Assembly: GCA_951799425.1 (NCBI GenBank)
Contig: OX637392.1
Location: 34,680,093-34,744,092, forward strand
From: Ilex aquifolium
Taxonomy: Eukaryota > Streptophyta > Magnoliopsida > Aquifoliales > Aquifoliaceae
Direction: 5' to 3'
DNA: 64,000 nt
Below the pieces are notes generated by a model, which saw only the letters and a list, made by a program, of their open reading frames with translations, ran no database searches and was not told the DNA's origin. Made by a program: the position numbers and the translations under genes. This document shows, one piece after another, positions 25,076-37,013 of the stretch (position 1 is the stretch's first letter; every line of letters begins with the position of its first letter).

Positions 25076-26252
25076 TGTAGGAAAAATACAACATGCCACG
25101 TTAAAGATCTTTCCACTCGATTATACATGAGGAATCAGAAGCTACACTTAGAGGGGGTAAATAAGTTTATTAATAATTATGATTAGGCAGACACTAAACA
25201 TTAAACACATAGTGCATGTGTGTGCATAAAATTGCAAGTGAGTAATATAAAATAATAAGGAACACAAGTAATTTGTTGACGTGAAAACCCTTGGGGAAAA
25301 ACTGTGGGGAACCTTCTCGGTTCACCAAAGCCTAATTCTCTAAACCCAAACTCAATCTACAAGTACTCTAGTCTTACACCTCAACCAATCCACAAGGCTA
25401 GATGTTACTTTCCTCCAATAGATCTCTCTATTGAAGTGCCTCTTCAACGTTGTGGGTAGCTTCACTTGGATTCACCTCCGCAAATGATCTTCTAGGTCTT
25501 AAACAATCTTCAAGGCTTCATACCCAAGACTCTAGGAATGCACACTCCTATAATGGGTTTTGGGTTTTCCAAGTAAGATCTTATTTTTCAATGTGTGATG
25601 TTGAATAGAAGAATCAAGATGGTTGGCCTTTGGTCTTAGGGATCTAGGTTTGTTCTTGAAGCTCTCTAGAAAGGGTTTGAGTCTTTTCCAGCTCATAGAG
25701 GCTTACCCTAGGTTTAAGACATAGCCCCAAGAAAACATAGATTCGCGTCGGCCGCTCGAGTAGTGGGACGGAGGTTAGTGGGCGGTGGCTTCTTGAGTGA
25801 CAGATAAGTTATTCTAGCGAACACAGAGCAATTTCTACTAGTTTTTATGCTAGAAACCAAGCAAAAAATTGACCTATAGAGCACTAAATGGTGTTGGTCA
25901 AATAGAGTCCGATAACTAACTCAAACTATCTTTTTAAAACACATTTAAGGTTTAGAAAACATTTTCAACGAAAAACCCTAGGAGTTATTTTCGGATATTC
26001 TAAATTCCATTTTGTTGAACTGAATCATCCTAAGTGTAAAATTAAAATAAGGGATCTGGTTTTGTAAGGTCATTACCTTTTGTCCTAAGTTTGAAGGTGC
26101 ATCGAAGTAGCGTTGATGTAGCATTGTAGCTAGATCTCCTTCCATTCCTTTGTCGCTTATAGATCTTGATATTTAAAACTTGATGAACATGAAATTTGGT
26201 TAAGATTTAAATTGACTTCACGAAGTTATCCAATTAAAAATATGATCTAACA
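25076..26252 (-). mobile_element. SIRE-like copia 5' LTR (minus)
   Basis: Begins TGTTAGATCATATTT at 26252 on the minus strand and ends TTTTTCCTACA at 25076. It is the best-bounded LTR of the family also found at 3015-5254, 5515-6021 and 26318 onward. Length is 1177 bp. Confidence 0.7.
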
Positions 26253-26317
26253 CATGGATTGCACTTCTATGATGGTAACATGAAAATGTTGTAGTACTTC
26301 TCTTGGTGATTTCTAAC

Positions 26318-27236
26318 TGTTAGATATATATTTGTAATTGGCTAATTTCATGAAGTCTTTTGTAAATCTCAACGTATTCTATTGTTATGATGCTACAACG
26401 CTGAAGATCAAAAAGTATTTAGAGTCCTAAGATCATCCTTGGGTTTAATATACTTAGAAGGACTAGTGTTAAAATGCAATCGGTACTTGATCCAAGTATG
26501 GCTCCTAGGTATTCTTCAAAGAAATACTGGACCAACTTTCAGCTACTTCAGTCCCACGTGTCGGTTGTAAATCTAACTCGAACTCGAAACCTTGCTTGGA
26601 AACATAGATTTAAGCCATTATCGGACCCCTTGTGAACAACACCCTTTAGTGTTCAAAAGGACAAATTTTTTTTTCTTGGTTTTAGACTTAAAAAAACCAA
26701 TTGAGGCCGCCTATGTTCGGTAGCCTTCGCTAGAGTGGTCTCTAAAGACTTAGGGAAAATTTGGGCAAAGGATAAATGGAGAAACAATAAGGGTCCCCCT
26801 CTGGGCTATTCGAGCGGTCTGCTTTTCCTAAGGCACAATTTGAATATTTTTTTAATTCTAGTGACCACCACCCTATGCCCTTCCACCGATAAAGCAGATG
26901 TTCATGAATTTGTGTTTTCTTGGTCCCCAAGACAAAACTTATTTTGAGGCTATAGATAGGGAGATGCCTTCCTAGCCAAGAGTAAGCTTCTTGAGAGATA
27001 ATTCAGCCTATCTTACACCTTGAAAGCTTGAGCAACAACCCTAGATCCCTAAATCCAAAGAGCTTGCTTGGTTGATGACTAACCCCATTGGCAAGTGTGC
27101 ATACTGAGGATCTTGGCAGAGAAGATCGCTCCAGGCGTAGAGGATCCATTACGGTGGAGAATCCAAGTGAAGCTATCTAAGACATCAGTGGGTGTATTCG
27201 GTGGATAGACTTATTACTTTCTCCTTAGGGTGGTAT
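26318..27236 (+). mobile_element. SIRE-like copia LTR copy (plus), diverged
   Basis: Starts TGTTAGATATATATTTGTAA. It matches the reverse complement of 25076-26252 and 5515-6021 (TCGCTAGA, AACACCCTTTAGTG, CCTTGAAAGC blocks). It is head to head with the previous LTR, 65 bp apart. The right end is approximate. Confidence 0.55.
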
Positions 27237-28072
27237 TAAATTAACAAGGAATTCCCAAGAGTAGGCAGGGGTATCATGTTTGTAACTCGGTCGATGTCAT
27301 CTCCTCAGGGAAAATGGTTGGGTCAAAGGGTGATAAGCAAAAGAAAATAAAAATCATGAATTTTGAGAGTTGTTTGGGAGAAAGTATCAACTATGAATTA
27401 ACAATTAAAGAAAAAAGAACTGGTTAATCGATAGAGATTATCTTACCTTGAACAAGAATTTTGACTCAAATTCTATAACTCATTTAAGATTGTACTCAAA
27501 TGAACTCAAACAGTAGGTATTCATTAAACTCCCAATTGAAAATAATAAATTTTTATTCAAATTAATTGATTTGATTTTGAATGAATTAAACCCATTTCGA
27601 TTGCAGTATTCTAAGAATTATCCATGTCAAGTCTTAGTTGCCTGCGGGTAAGCAATAAGATATACATATTGATAGTTTTTTCGAATTTAATCAATCAATT
27701 AATCCAAATAAATTAATCATTGAAAAACCCTAGTTTGAGTCAAAATCCCCAATTCATGGATGAGACTCCTTCATCCGATCAAACCAGAGTACGACTACTC
27801 ACTCATGACAGAATTGAAAATGAAAGCAAGTAAAGGAGGCATAATCATAATTGAAAAAAAAAAGAAAATTTGAGTTGAAAATTGTAAGAATTGAAATCAC
27901 GAGAATAGTAAATGCCTTGAATTGAATAGTAGTAATGTAATCGTTCACAAGAAGAATCAAAAGTAAATGCATTGCAGGTATGAAATACTTTAAATTAAAA
28001 AAAAATTAAAATTAAAAAAATGGAGAAAGCCTAAAAGAAGAAGGGAAGTTGAACAATGAATTGGAGATCCCT
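27237..28072 (+). mobile_element. Athila-like LTR remnant
   Basis: Contains GTCATCTCCTCAGGGAAAAT, the leader phrase seen in the family E and intact Athila LTRs, followed by AT-rich sequence resembling R/U5 of those LTRs. No end or duplication could be fixed. Confidence 0.35.
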
Positions 28073-28227
28073 TGATTAGCACAAATTATTGCACATCATT
28101 ACACATTTACACCCCTTTTAGACTTGTTTTGTGGTGAATATGGGAGGAATTGCATTATTTCTACAATTGATAAGGTTTCGGTATGTTTGCAGGTAAATGA
28201 TTGAAAATAGCGTGGGTTTGCCATCGA

Positions 28228-28241
28228 CCTACCGGTATGTT
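28228..28241. repeat. Single ACCGGT site in family E R/U5
   Basis: Only one CTACCGGTAT is left at the slot that holds clusters in the two other family E copies (24228-24420, 54828-55127). Confidence 0.5.
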
Positions 28242-29650
28242 TTGCTGAAAAATGCCTGAGGCCTGCAACTCAAGTTCTATGACTTGGGGGTCCCACCTAA
28301 GATTCTCCCACTTGTCCCCTGACATCCTTACACATCTACATGCTTCCCCACACCTAAGGTTGTACTTTGGAGGCTCAAGCATTTATGAGGAAGAGAGAGA
28401 AGATGGAAGCTTGGGAAGTTGCAGGCTAGGCTTGTCCTAGCCTGCCCAAGCGATCAACTCAGTCTCCTATGGATGAAAAGCCTGTGACACATGCTAGAAG
28501 ACCTCTATGGATGAAAATGCACCACACTACACATTATTCAGCATTGTAGAGCATTGTAGAGAGAGAAGTTCAAGGAGGAAGACATAGTTTTAGAGAGAGA
28601 AGTTAGATTTTTGCATTTCTTCTACCCATTTCACTTGTAATCTTCTGTAAGACACTTGTAAGCTTCATTTATTGCACTTAATGTCATTTATTTCAAGTGT
28701 GTTGCAAGTTTAGTCAAGCATCTTTCAATCTATCATTGTTGTATTGAGTTTTTCACTTCAAGCTTTTAAAATGGGTATTAAATGCACTTCTTCATAGTTT
28801 AACTTTTCTAGCATTAATTCAAGTTCCAACTTTCATTTCTTCACAATGTCTCTTTACTTTATGTATGTTCTTGCATTAAATATGAGTAGCTAAGCTTTAA
28901 GTTGACTAATCCAAGGGAGAATTCCTCTTGGGTATGCTAAATCAACTCTTTTTCATTCTCGTAGTGTAAGATGGTTTGGTTTTACTAGGTCGAGTGTGGA
29001 CATGGTTGTGAGTTCTTGATACACCGTAGACTTGTCACGGGGTATGCTTGAATCCTCACCTCCGTTTAGTCCCTCGCTTCCTACGAATCAATCGAACGTC
29101 TAGGCACCATTGGAAGAATGTCTTGAGTTGATTTGACATTCCTATTGGAATGAACTCTTTGGATTAGACAACACTTGTTTCCATTTCATTTCATGAAGAA
29201 CACAACTCACAAAAACACAAATTCAAAAGATTTTTACACTTTTCTATTTTCACAAAATCACCTTCAACATAATTCACCTTCCTTCCCTGAGGAGACGACC
29301 TTGGAATACCAATTCCAAGTAAAACACGACAATCAAAAGTCTCTACGCTTGGGGAGCACTTTTGTACATACACACACATATTTTATTCACACACCTGTTT
29401 TCCCATTTCTTGCATGATATCCGAGGGAGAATGACACTCACCTAATCCTATAAGCCACATACACATTAACGGAATCATGGTCGGAAATTAGGAATGACGG
29501 GATAAAACCCAAGCATCCCCCTCAAGTGGCTAGGCTTTGGTATTTATAGAGGATTTTATACTGAAAATCTTTTTTTTTTTCCATCCACCAATCAGGACCT
29601 TTTTATAATTAAGCTAAATCACTTTCCTTAGGTGTCTTCACTGCCAAAAA

Positions 29651-29889
29651 ACAGTAACCTACCGGTAGGAAGCAGAAAATGACCTATTGGTAGAATTGTT
29701 TACTATTTTACACGAACTAGTTGGCCTTCTCTTCTACTAGTAGAACACCTTTCTGTTTCAGACCTACTGGTAGAACAGTAGTCACCCACCGATAGAACAA
29801 CTCTGTATTTTACTTCTATTGGTAGGAATGAACTCTTATTGGCAAAACCAACTTCTACCCTCAGTTGTATCGGTAGAACACCTACCGGT
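29651..29889. repeat. Decayed CTACCGGTAG cluster upstream of TATA
   Basis: At least eight copies, of which only about one is perfect (CCTACCGGTAGG near 29651). Others read CTATTGGTAG, CTACTGGTAG, CACCGATAG, CTATTGGTAGG, TATCGGTAG and CTACCGGTGG. Changes are mostly C to T or G to A in the CCGG core. The cluster sits in U3, about 100-350 bp upstream of the TATA box. Confidence 0.7.
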
Positions 29890-30135
29890 GGAAATAATTT
29901 TTTCTTTAATTATGCTTACAGTGGCCTTGGCTTGAATTTTGAACCTCCTAGCTCATCCCCAAAGTCCTCCATGTCGTGAAATGATGTTCAAAACCTTGCT
30001 TTTACATATGTTCACATGCAAACACTAAATGCCTCCATAAAATACAAACCTAAACTAAATCAAAAGAATTAAGTAACTGACATAGTTAAAATATATGATA
30101 TGAGACCTATAATATACAATATTATACTCTTATCA

Positions 30136-30149
30136 CTCCCCCCTACTTA
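30136..30149 (-). promoter_or_regulatory. Polypurine tract of family E element
   Basis: Minus-strand TTAAGTAGGGGGGAG immediately before the LTR start TGATAAG. Confidence 0.7.
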
Positions 30150-30360
30150 AACTTTGATAGTCCCTTAGCAAACTAACGTAAACAAACATAAAAATCTATA
30201 ATAGTACACTATAAATTCCAAACCATACCCCATCACATGAATCGTGCTTTTGGGTACAAAAAGACAAAATGTAATTGCCCTTACCTAAGGATTCTTATTC
30301 CAGGCTATTAGTACCCAAAATAAAACAACTAAGGTTCTTCTAAAACCTATACACTAACTA

Positions 30361-30642
30361 TAGACAAAAGAAATAAAAAAAATTAATAAGAAGATAGAAG
30401 GGTAGGTCCACTGATATATCATAATCAGAAGAAGAAGCATCCTCCAAATCCTCATAATCACTCCCTTCATCCATCTCTTCAGAAGCATCCTTCTCCTCAT
30501 TATTCTCCGTAGCCACATTGAGAGGAGTGGCAACAATAGGATTAGATCCGGGCCCAGTAGTAGAAGGAGGAGTAGAAACAGAAGTAGGTACTGCAATCCT
30601 GCTTGGAAATGAATCTCTAGGGATAGCACCCTCGAACAACCT
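30361..30642 (-). pseudogene. Acidic C-terminal fragment of an Athila-type downstream ORF
   Basis: An open minus-strand stretch without a proper ATG reads a Pro/Thr-rich segment, then a strongly acidic tail (EEMDEGSDYEDLEDASSSDYD), and stops about 210 bp before the polypurine tract. In Athila-like elements the last ORF before the 3' UTR can end this way. No fold or function can be assigned. It is cut at its 5' side by the gypsy LTR starting near 30643. Confidence 0.4.
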
Positions 30643-30744
30643 TGTAAGACCTGTATATGCATTGCATGAAAATTTGTTAAATGTTGGGAGCTAATGCATA
30701 ATTTATGATAATTTGTGATAGTAATCTGGGGGTTAAATTATAGT

Positions 30745-30916
30745 TGTTAAGTGTAGAAGATTAACATAATATATTGGAGAGGAACAAAGAGAGGTCAAAA
30801 ACTTAACCTAGCTCTCATACATCACTTGTATTTATAGTTAACACACAATAATAAGAATTACACATACACCCTCTTACTATTAACAATTTACACATACTAC
30901 CCTAATATTCTTAACA
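30745..30916 (-). mobile_element. 3' LTR of copia element H
   Basis: 172 bp, TGTTAAG..CTTAACA. It matches 47970-48141 except for one A/G difference (GGAACAAAGAG versus GGAACAGAGAG). On the minus strand it is preceded by the purine tract GAGGAGGAG. Confidence 0.95.
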
Positions 30917-30926
30917 CTCCTCCTCA
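30917..30926 (-). promoter_or_regulatory. Polypurine tract of copia element H
   Basis: Minus-strand TGAGGAGGAG abutting the 3' LTR. Confidence 0.8.
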
Positions 30927-31509
30927 AGCTGGACTATATATATCATATAATCCAAGCTTGGAACAAATCCCTGTAAGACATGTACGACTCAATGCTTTGG
31001 TAAACATATCTGCAAGCTGATCTTCAGATTTCACAAATGGAGTTGTAATCTCCCCAGCTACTATCTTGTCCCGAATAAAGTGACAATCAACCTCAATATG
31101 TTTGGTTCTCTCGTGAAACACCGGATTGGCAGCGATATGGATAGCTGTCTGGTTGTCACACAACAACTGTAAAGGAAGTTGAACTAGAAACCCAATTTCT
31201 TGGAGGAAGTGTAGTAGCCAAGTCAACTCACTCGTCGTATGCACCATTACTATACTCAGCCTCAGCACCGGATCTTGCTACCACGGATTGTTTCTTACTT
31301 TTTCATGAGACAACGTTACCTCCTAAGAAAGTACAATAACCAGTGGTTGATCTCCGATCAGAAGGAGAGCCTGCCCAATCAGCATCTGAGAAATCTTCCA
31401 CTCTAAGATGTCCATTGGCTCGATATAACAGTCCAAGTCCAGGAGCACATTTGAGATATCGCAGAATACGAGTAACTGCCTCCCAATGTGGTACTCTAGG
31501 ACACCCCAT
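30924..31509 (-). pseudogene. Copia RNase H region, broken
   Basis: Reads MGCPRVPHWEAVTRILRYLK, then DADWAGSPSDRRSTTGYC, a TGA in place of the Trp codon near 31302, a frameshift near 31240, then TTSELTWLLHFLQEIG, LLCDNQTAIHIAANP and HERTKHIEVDCHFIRDKI, ending LGLYDIYSPA beside the purine tract. These are the usual RNase H motifs of copia pol, including the catalytic Asp of DADW and of CDNQ. RNase H removes template RNA during reverse transcription. A 1-bp loss near 31513 separates it from the reverse transcriptase frame. Confidence 0.85.
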
Positions 31510-31512
31510 GAA

Positions 31513-32343
31513 CTGACTACATAGGAAATATCCGGTCGAGTAATAGTGAGATAATTGAGCTTCCCAACCAATCTGCGATACCGACCCGGATTCTTAAATA
31601 GTGCATCATCATCCATCAAAAATTTCTGATTCGGATCCATAGGAACATCAATAGGTCTACCACCCAACAAACCTGCTTCCTCTAGCATGTCAAGTACATA
31701 TTTCCTCTGGGATAAGCAAATACCCTGTTTAGATCGAGCCACCTCAATACCTAAGAAATACCTGAGTTTTCCCAAATCCTTAGTATGAAATCGATCCTGC
31801 AAGAATATTTTTAACTTGGCAATCCCCTCAGAATCATTTCCAGTAATCACAATATCATCTACATAGACCACCAATAGAACATAACCAGCATCTGTCTGTC
31901 TATGAAACACAGAATGATCTGTCTGACATCGACGAAGACCAAACTCTAAAACTACATCTGAAAACTTACCAAACCATGCCCTCGGTGACTGCTTCAAACC
32001 ATACAAAGATTTCTTTAGCCGGCATACACTCTTACCATACTCCCCCTGAGCAGTAAACCCGGGTGGCTGCTCCATATACACCTCTTCAACCAAGTCACCA
32101 TGTAGGAAGGCATTCTTGACGTCTAACTGAAACAGGGGCCAATCAAGATTAGCAGCCAAAGAAATCAAGATACGAACAGAGGAAATTTTGGCAACAGGAG
32201 AGAAAGTCTCCTCATAGTGCCAAGTGGAGGACAATAAACAAGTGGAAGCAATACCTGATTGGGCAAAAGTAGCAGTGGAGGGAGATGGAACAGCCTGTTG
32301 CTGGGATAGAAATTGGGCATACTCATCTCGACCCAGTGTAATA
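31513..32343 (-). pseudogene. Copia gag-tail to reverse transcriptase in-frame fusion
   Basis: After the Athila insertion site the frame reads a Gag-type tail (TATFAQSGIAST). It then passes without a break into reverse transcriptase from the TFSPVAK motif: LDVKNAFLHGDL, VYMEQPPGF, LKKSLYGLKQSPRAW, catalytic YVDDIVITGN (31842-31868), DLGKLRYFLGIEV and KLNYLTITRPDI. The protease (DSG motif), the whole integrase and the first part of reverse transcriptase are missing at the junction near 32225, yet the frame is kept. A frameshift near 31513 ends it. It is inactive as read. Confidence 0.85.
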
Positions 32344-32348
32344 GTAAC

Positions 32349-34184
32349 TGACTTGATCCGAAATGTGTACACCCAAGTGCAGGCGGTCAAGTTGTAGTAA
32401 TAATCTGGTTTGAGTCCAGAGTCGAATCCTCAGGGAACTATGGTTGGTGTTCTTTGAAGTAAATAGTGAGAAAGACTTGTAACTGGAAATATTATGATTT
32501 TGAAGTTGTGGGAAGTTTTGGATAGAATGTAAAATTCTTTCCAATGGGTATTTTTCTAGACAAAATATAAGATGATTAAATGTAACAAACACTCTTTGGT
32601 TCGGGAATCAGAATATGTAGTTGATTATCCGGTGCATTATGTTTATGCTTTATAACTCAATTAACTCCCGTGTCAACGGCAAATTAATCGGAAGATAGGA
32701 ATGAAGTGCAATAATTGTGGACATTGAAAGTTTGTCATGAAGAGTTAGTTAGGGTACTTGCCTTGAATCAATGGATCTTTCCATGTAGGAGTCATCCATT
32801 TATCATAGAAAGATCCGTTGATTATACAAAGTACCTTTACTTTGCTAGGTGCATTCAATCACCCAAAAATCAAGTGGAGTATAGAACATTTAAGCATAAA
32901 TGTGATACACAAACATAATGTCCGGATTAATCTTTTACATATCTATCATCCCTTCCCAAAGAGTGAATGAGGACTACTCACCCTTCATAGCTATGGTAAA
33001 GCTAGAATGATGAATGGTACTCATCCCCAAAAGGTGTTACAAAGTAAAATGCTCAAGCACTAAAAGTGAAATGCTTTAAAGTAAAATAGCTAAACAAGGA
33101 GCCGATCTTCGACAAAGAATGAGTGAATCACGTTCCACCCTTCACGGCTTTGGTAAAGCTCTAGAAAAGTGGAAGAGTTTCACTCCTCTAAGGGGAAGAA
33201 GGAAGCTCCAACAATGGAAGTAAAAGAAAACAATACTTAAATTAAAAGAAAGCAATAAATACTTGGTGTTTAATCCACAACCAAGAGATGATAATACATA
33301 AAAGAAAACAACAACTTCTTGGTGTTTAATCCACAACCAAGATATAATAAAAACATAAAAGAAAACAATAACTTCTTGGTGTTTAATTCACAACCAAGAT
33401 CTAATAAAAAGAAAACAATAACTCAAGAAAGTAAATAAAGCAATAATACTTGAAAGATGATTCAAGAAAAAGAAAACAATAACTTCTTGGTGTTTAATTC
33501 ACAACCAAGATCTAATAAAAAGAAAACAATAACTCAAGAAAGTAAATAAAGCAATAATACTTGAAAGATGATTCAAGAAAAAGATTCAAGACCTTTGGAG
33601 TGTTTTCCACTAGGAAGAAATGTTCTTTACAAGAAAAATGAAACAAGAGAAGGATGCCCATTACAAGCCCCCAAGGGGGGTATTTATAGGCATCCAAATT
33701 ACAAATATCCTAAAAGATATTTATCCTAAAATATATTTAATTACAAATATCCTAAAAGATATTTATCCTAAAAGATATTTAATTACAAATATCCTAAAAG
33801 ATATTTATCCTAAAAGATATTTAATTACAAATATCCTAAAAGATATTTATCCTAAAAGATATTTAATTACAAATATCCTAAAAGATATTTATCCTAAAAG
33901 ATATTTAATTACAAATATCAAGAAGATCTTGATTTACACTTTGATCTCCCTTTGTTTTGAGCTTTAATAATTTACACCCTATGCTTTGATAAGTTGCTCT
34001 CCATGCTTTGATAATTGGCTCCCGTCGTTTTGACGCATAAAAACCTGAAAAGAACAACATTCAATGCATTATCCTTAATTCACACATTAACCCTAATTAG
34101 ATTTATTTTGACTAGTTTAACTTTATTTAATTACACAATTGACCTTTTAATTTAATTACATTTTGCATTAATTAGGGTTAATCA
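32349..34184 (-). mobile_element. 3' LTR of the Athila element
   Basis: 1836 bp, plus-strand ends TGACTTGATCC and GGGTTAATCA. It is 49 bp shorter than the other LTR; the difference lies in the repeat block 33240-33560 that contains CTTGGTGTTTAAT. Outside that block the copies look identical by eye. TATA box (minus) at 33681-33688. Confidence 0.95.
33699..33908. repeat. Five 42-bp tandem repeats in U3 (3' LTR)
   Basis: Exact 42-bp periodicity from 33699 to 33908. On the element's sense strand each unit has two AAATATC blocks, mostly in the form AAATATCTTTTAGGATA. The array ends about 10 bp before the TATA box, so it is in the promoter. Unit 1 carries the same one-base variant in both LTRs. 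Confidence 0.95.
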
Positions 34185-34196
34185 CACCCCCCAACC
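34185..34196 (-). promoter_or_regulatory. Polypurine tract of the Athila element
   Basis: Minus-strand GGTTGGGGGGTG immediately before the 3' LTR start TGATTAACCC; primer for plus-strand DNA synthesis. Confidence 0.9.
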
Positions 34197-34990
34197 TAAA
34201 CATTACTAGTCCCTAGTAATAAATAACAGCATAACAAAATCACTTTCGTAGATAACACGATTGCATTTAGCATATGCAATAAGCCGTTAAACCCCTAGGT
34301 GATTCCTAGTGGACGAGTTTTGTCTCGTGAAGGTTTTCAGTGAAGCTACCTACAAACTCCATTGTGAAAAAAAATGTGTATATGCATTAGCACCATGATA
34401 GTTGAAATTTTTTTTTTTTTTTTTTTTTAGAACATAGAACACTTCTCTGTCATTGGTACGTAATATACGCAAAAATAAACACTTGTTATATTGGTATTTG
34501 AAATTCCCTATGTAGTAAGAATGATCATTCTAGCAACAAGAATTGTTATATAACAAACACTCCACTTTACTACCTTCCATGGATAGCTTCGATTTCACAA
34601 ACCTCTCGTAGAATGCTCTCAGCAAAAATTCACTCCGATTATAGTGACTTGTCTCTCACGGGGCATGTGATCAGAAGGTGGCCAATCGAAAAATCACATG
34701 CACAATTAGGAAGGAAGTGAAGTTTACGGAAACAAACTAATCATGTTTGGCATAATCTCATGAAAGAATATTGATGCAATTTAAAGAAATACTATTTACC
34801 ATACCCCAATTTTGATTAACAACACACACATGTAACAGACTTGAGATCAATTAGGGCTTTTCATAGGTTGTAGCGTGGCCAGAGGTCAGTGGCTAATGAA
34901 ATGACGTCAGAGGTTTTCAAAAGCTATCTTTTCATTCTGTAATGTAGCACACTTCTTTCTAGCTTTTCGACATTTTGCCAAGAAATGATT

Positions 34991-35026
<36 letters not shown>

Positions 35027-35636
35027 CATTGATTCTCCTTATCATCGAAAAGTAATCTCCACAGTTTTCCCATTTCTTTGCATTTCTGTGTCATATTAAT
35101 TAATAAGAGTGTGCAAGAAAATTAGATAGCAATGGTGTGTCCAGTATGTTTTCTTGTGGCTTGGTAAATATTTGGGTTTATCAAAGAAGAAATCATACAT
35201 TGAGGGCTCAAACATGGCTGACTAGGGAAATAATTTTGCAGAAAAAATGGCTAAGGCTCAATATCAAATCAAAGATGGCCTAAAATCCTTTCTCAAGTAT
35301 GTGAACATGTATGTGTCGTATGAACAGATTTCTTGGGGATATGTCAACAGATTACCTTAGTTGCGTCAATCAAAGCAAATTTAATGAGATTATTCAAAAA
35401 TAGAGAATGAAAAACCTTACTTGAATAAATGTTAATTATCTCTCAAAAGTATGATAAGGCTCAAAACTTACCATGGTATTCTTTATCATCTCCACTGGTA
35501 ATGTCAGGTTTTTCATGGAATGTCGGTTATATACCGATTCTATTTTTGAGTCTGGTCATTCTTTACCTTAAGAATAACAAATAGCAATATACATTTGACA
35601 TTTAAGCATAGAGAAAATACCATTTTTCAAGGAAGT

Positions 35637-35678
<42 letters not shown>

Positions 35679-36000
35679 AACAAGAAAAATAAAATTCAAA
35701 ATTATAAACATACTCATTTATCTATGAAAATTGAAAGAAGACTAGATGCACCAATTAAACTTGAAAAACTATGGCGTCTCAGGATAAGTCCCTACCCACA
35801 CTACAGGTTGGCATTTTAGGACATTCCTTACTCCGCCCACATACTCATTTATCTATGAGAATTGAAACAAGATAAAATGCACAAATTGAACTTGGAAATT
35901 TATGGCGTCTCAGGATCAAATCCCTACCTACACTGTTAGTTGGTAGTTCGGGACGTTCCTTACTCGGCCCATATTTTTATTTCAACAACCAGACTTTGTA
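34197..36000 (-). other. 3' non-coding region of the Athila element
   Basis: No credible coding frame. It has long T runs on the plus strand (about 34410-34428, 34993-35026, 35640-35674) and the tandem duplication at 35708-35970. It lies between the second accessory ORF and the polypurine tract. Confidence 0.5.
35708..35970. repeat. 131-bp tandem duplication
   Basis: Two diverged units, 35708-35838 and 35839-35970, both starting ACATACTCATTTATCTATGA and sharing ATGGCGTCTCAGGAT and CCTTACTC.GCCC. Phrases in it resemble the C-terminal coding part of the accessory ORFs. Confidence 0.8.
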
Positions 36001-36084
36001 CAAAAATATTTTACAAAAGAGTTCAGACCCTTAACCTTCATTCCAAAACACATTTTTCCACAGCTTTGTTTTTATAGTTAAAAT

Positions 36085-36510
36085 CTAATCCGAGTCATCG
36101 CTTGGATCTATGTCATTATCAGTGACCCTTCCAACTTCTTGTCGCACATAACTTGTAAGTCCCGGACTGGCATAAGATGGTGTGTCAGGATAATCCTTAC
36201 TCAGCCCATACACTATCCAGTTTAATCGATCGGTTGCACGACCCGAAATTGGTTCAGAACACTGATTATGTTTTTTCATATGAAATATCCTGCCACAATG
36301 GTAACAAGCACCCAGTCGTTTGGAACGACGATGTTTAGCAAAATTGCTTCTGCCACACAATGGTTGTTGTTGTTTCTCTCGGATCTCAATTTTTCTCATA
36401 TCCCTTGCTTTTCTCATTATCACAGCATGCACATCAGATGGGAAAATGCGTAGAACTCCTAGACTAAACCAAAAAAGTTTAGGATCCATGCTTGCTAAGA
36501 CTAAAGACAT
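36085..36510 (-). CDS. Accessory ORF b: small basic Cys/His protein, second copy
   Basis: 141 residues, complete. It is similar along its length to accessory ORF a (roughly 70% identical by eye from the MD at residue 8). Order: hydrophobic N-terminus (LFWFSLGVLRIFPSDVH), a basic helix-like stretch (IMRKARDMRKIEIREKQ), PLCGRSNFAKHRRSKRLGAC with the first cysteines, the finger CYHCGRIFHMKKHNQC (C-X2-C-X4-H-X6-C), then the strongly conserved SEPISGRATDRLNWI and GLSKDYPDTP, and an acidic end DPSDDSD. The finger is two residues longer in its last loop than a Gag zinc knuckle. No signal peptide or clear transmembrane segment, so it does not look like an Env. Nucleic-acid binding is likely from composition; function is unknown. 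The layout recalls carlavirus cysteine-rich proteins (inference). Confidence 0.75.
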   Translation of the reverse strand: MSLVLASMDPKLFWFSLGVLRIFPSDVHAVIMRKARDMRKIEIREKQQQPLCGRSNFAKHRRSKRLGACYHCGRIFHMKKHNQCSEPISGRATDRLNWIVYGLSKDYPDTPSYASPGLTSYVRQEVGRVTDNDIDPSDDSD

Positions 36511-37013
36511 TCTATCTGGTTCTTTAACGTCTGCCAGTCACAAAGACAGTTGAAGCTGCATCCGATGTAATCATGAAATACAGGTACAAATACTAAAAAA
36601 AACGCGATCCAAAAAAAATAAATTTTTTTTTTTTTTTTTCAGATCTAAAACTAAAATTACAAATACGAAACTAGAGAAAGTATACCAAAATACAAGCGGA
36701 AGGAAGAAGATTTAGGATGAAACAAACAAATTAACGAAGAAGGAATAAACCCAGAATACATAGGATTGAGGAGGATTATTTGGCAAATTATCAGATCTTA
36801 CTGTAACAGCAATTACAACATAGTCATTGGAGGGCATAGCAAATTCACAAGGAATCTTATAAAGACAAATAGCCATGAGAATCACAAGCTGTAGATATCA
36901 AATTTCAAATATATATATAAATGAAATTACAAACAAGCAATACTTACAACACTAGCACTAGTGGGCTAGTGGAGATAAGGTTGTAAGGTACAGATCTGTT
37001 CATCTGCCGAAAC

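Larger units (their letters stand above)
28073..30135 (-). mobile_element. Athila-type 3' LTR (family E), minus
   Basis: On the minus strand it starts TGATAAGAGTATAATATTG at 30135, directly after a purine tract. A TATA box TATAAATA is at 29548-29541, with the leader phrase GGTCGTCTCCTCAGGG downstream. U3 is about 590 bp and R/U5 about 1.5 kb, the same proportions as the intact Athila LTR at 44522-46406. The left end (CTAATCA at 28073) is placed by comparison with the copies ending at 24664 and 54586 and is uncertain. Confidence 0.6.

Noticed and set aside
30354-30662. 102-codon Leu-rich frame that looks like a membrane protein
   Set aside because: It is the shifted frame of the acidic fragment at 30361-30642; the hydrophobicity comes from frame-shifted acidic codons.
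33620-33967. 115-codon frame with ITNILKDIYPKRYL-type repeats (also 45842-46189)
   Set aside because: A translation of the 42-bp U3 tandem repeat on the antisense strand; a 42-bp unit is always open if it is open once.
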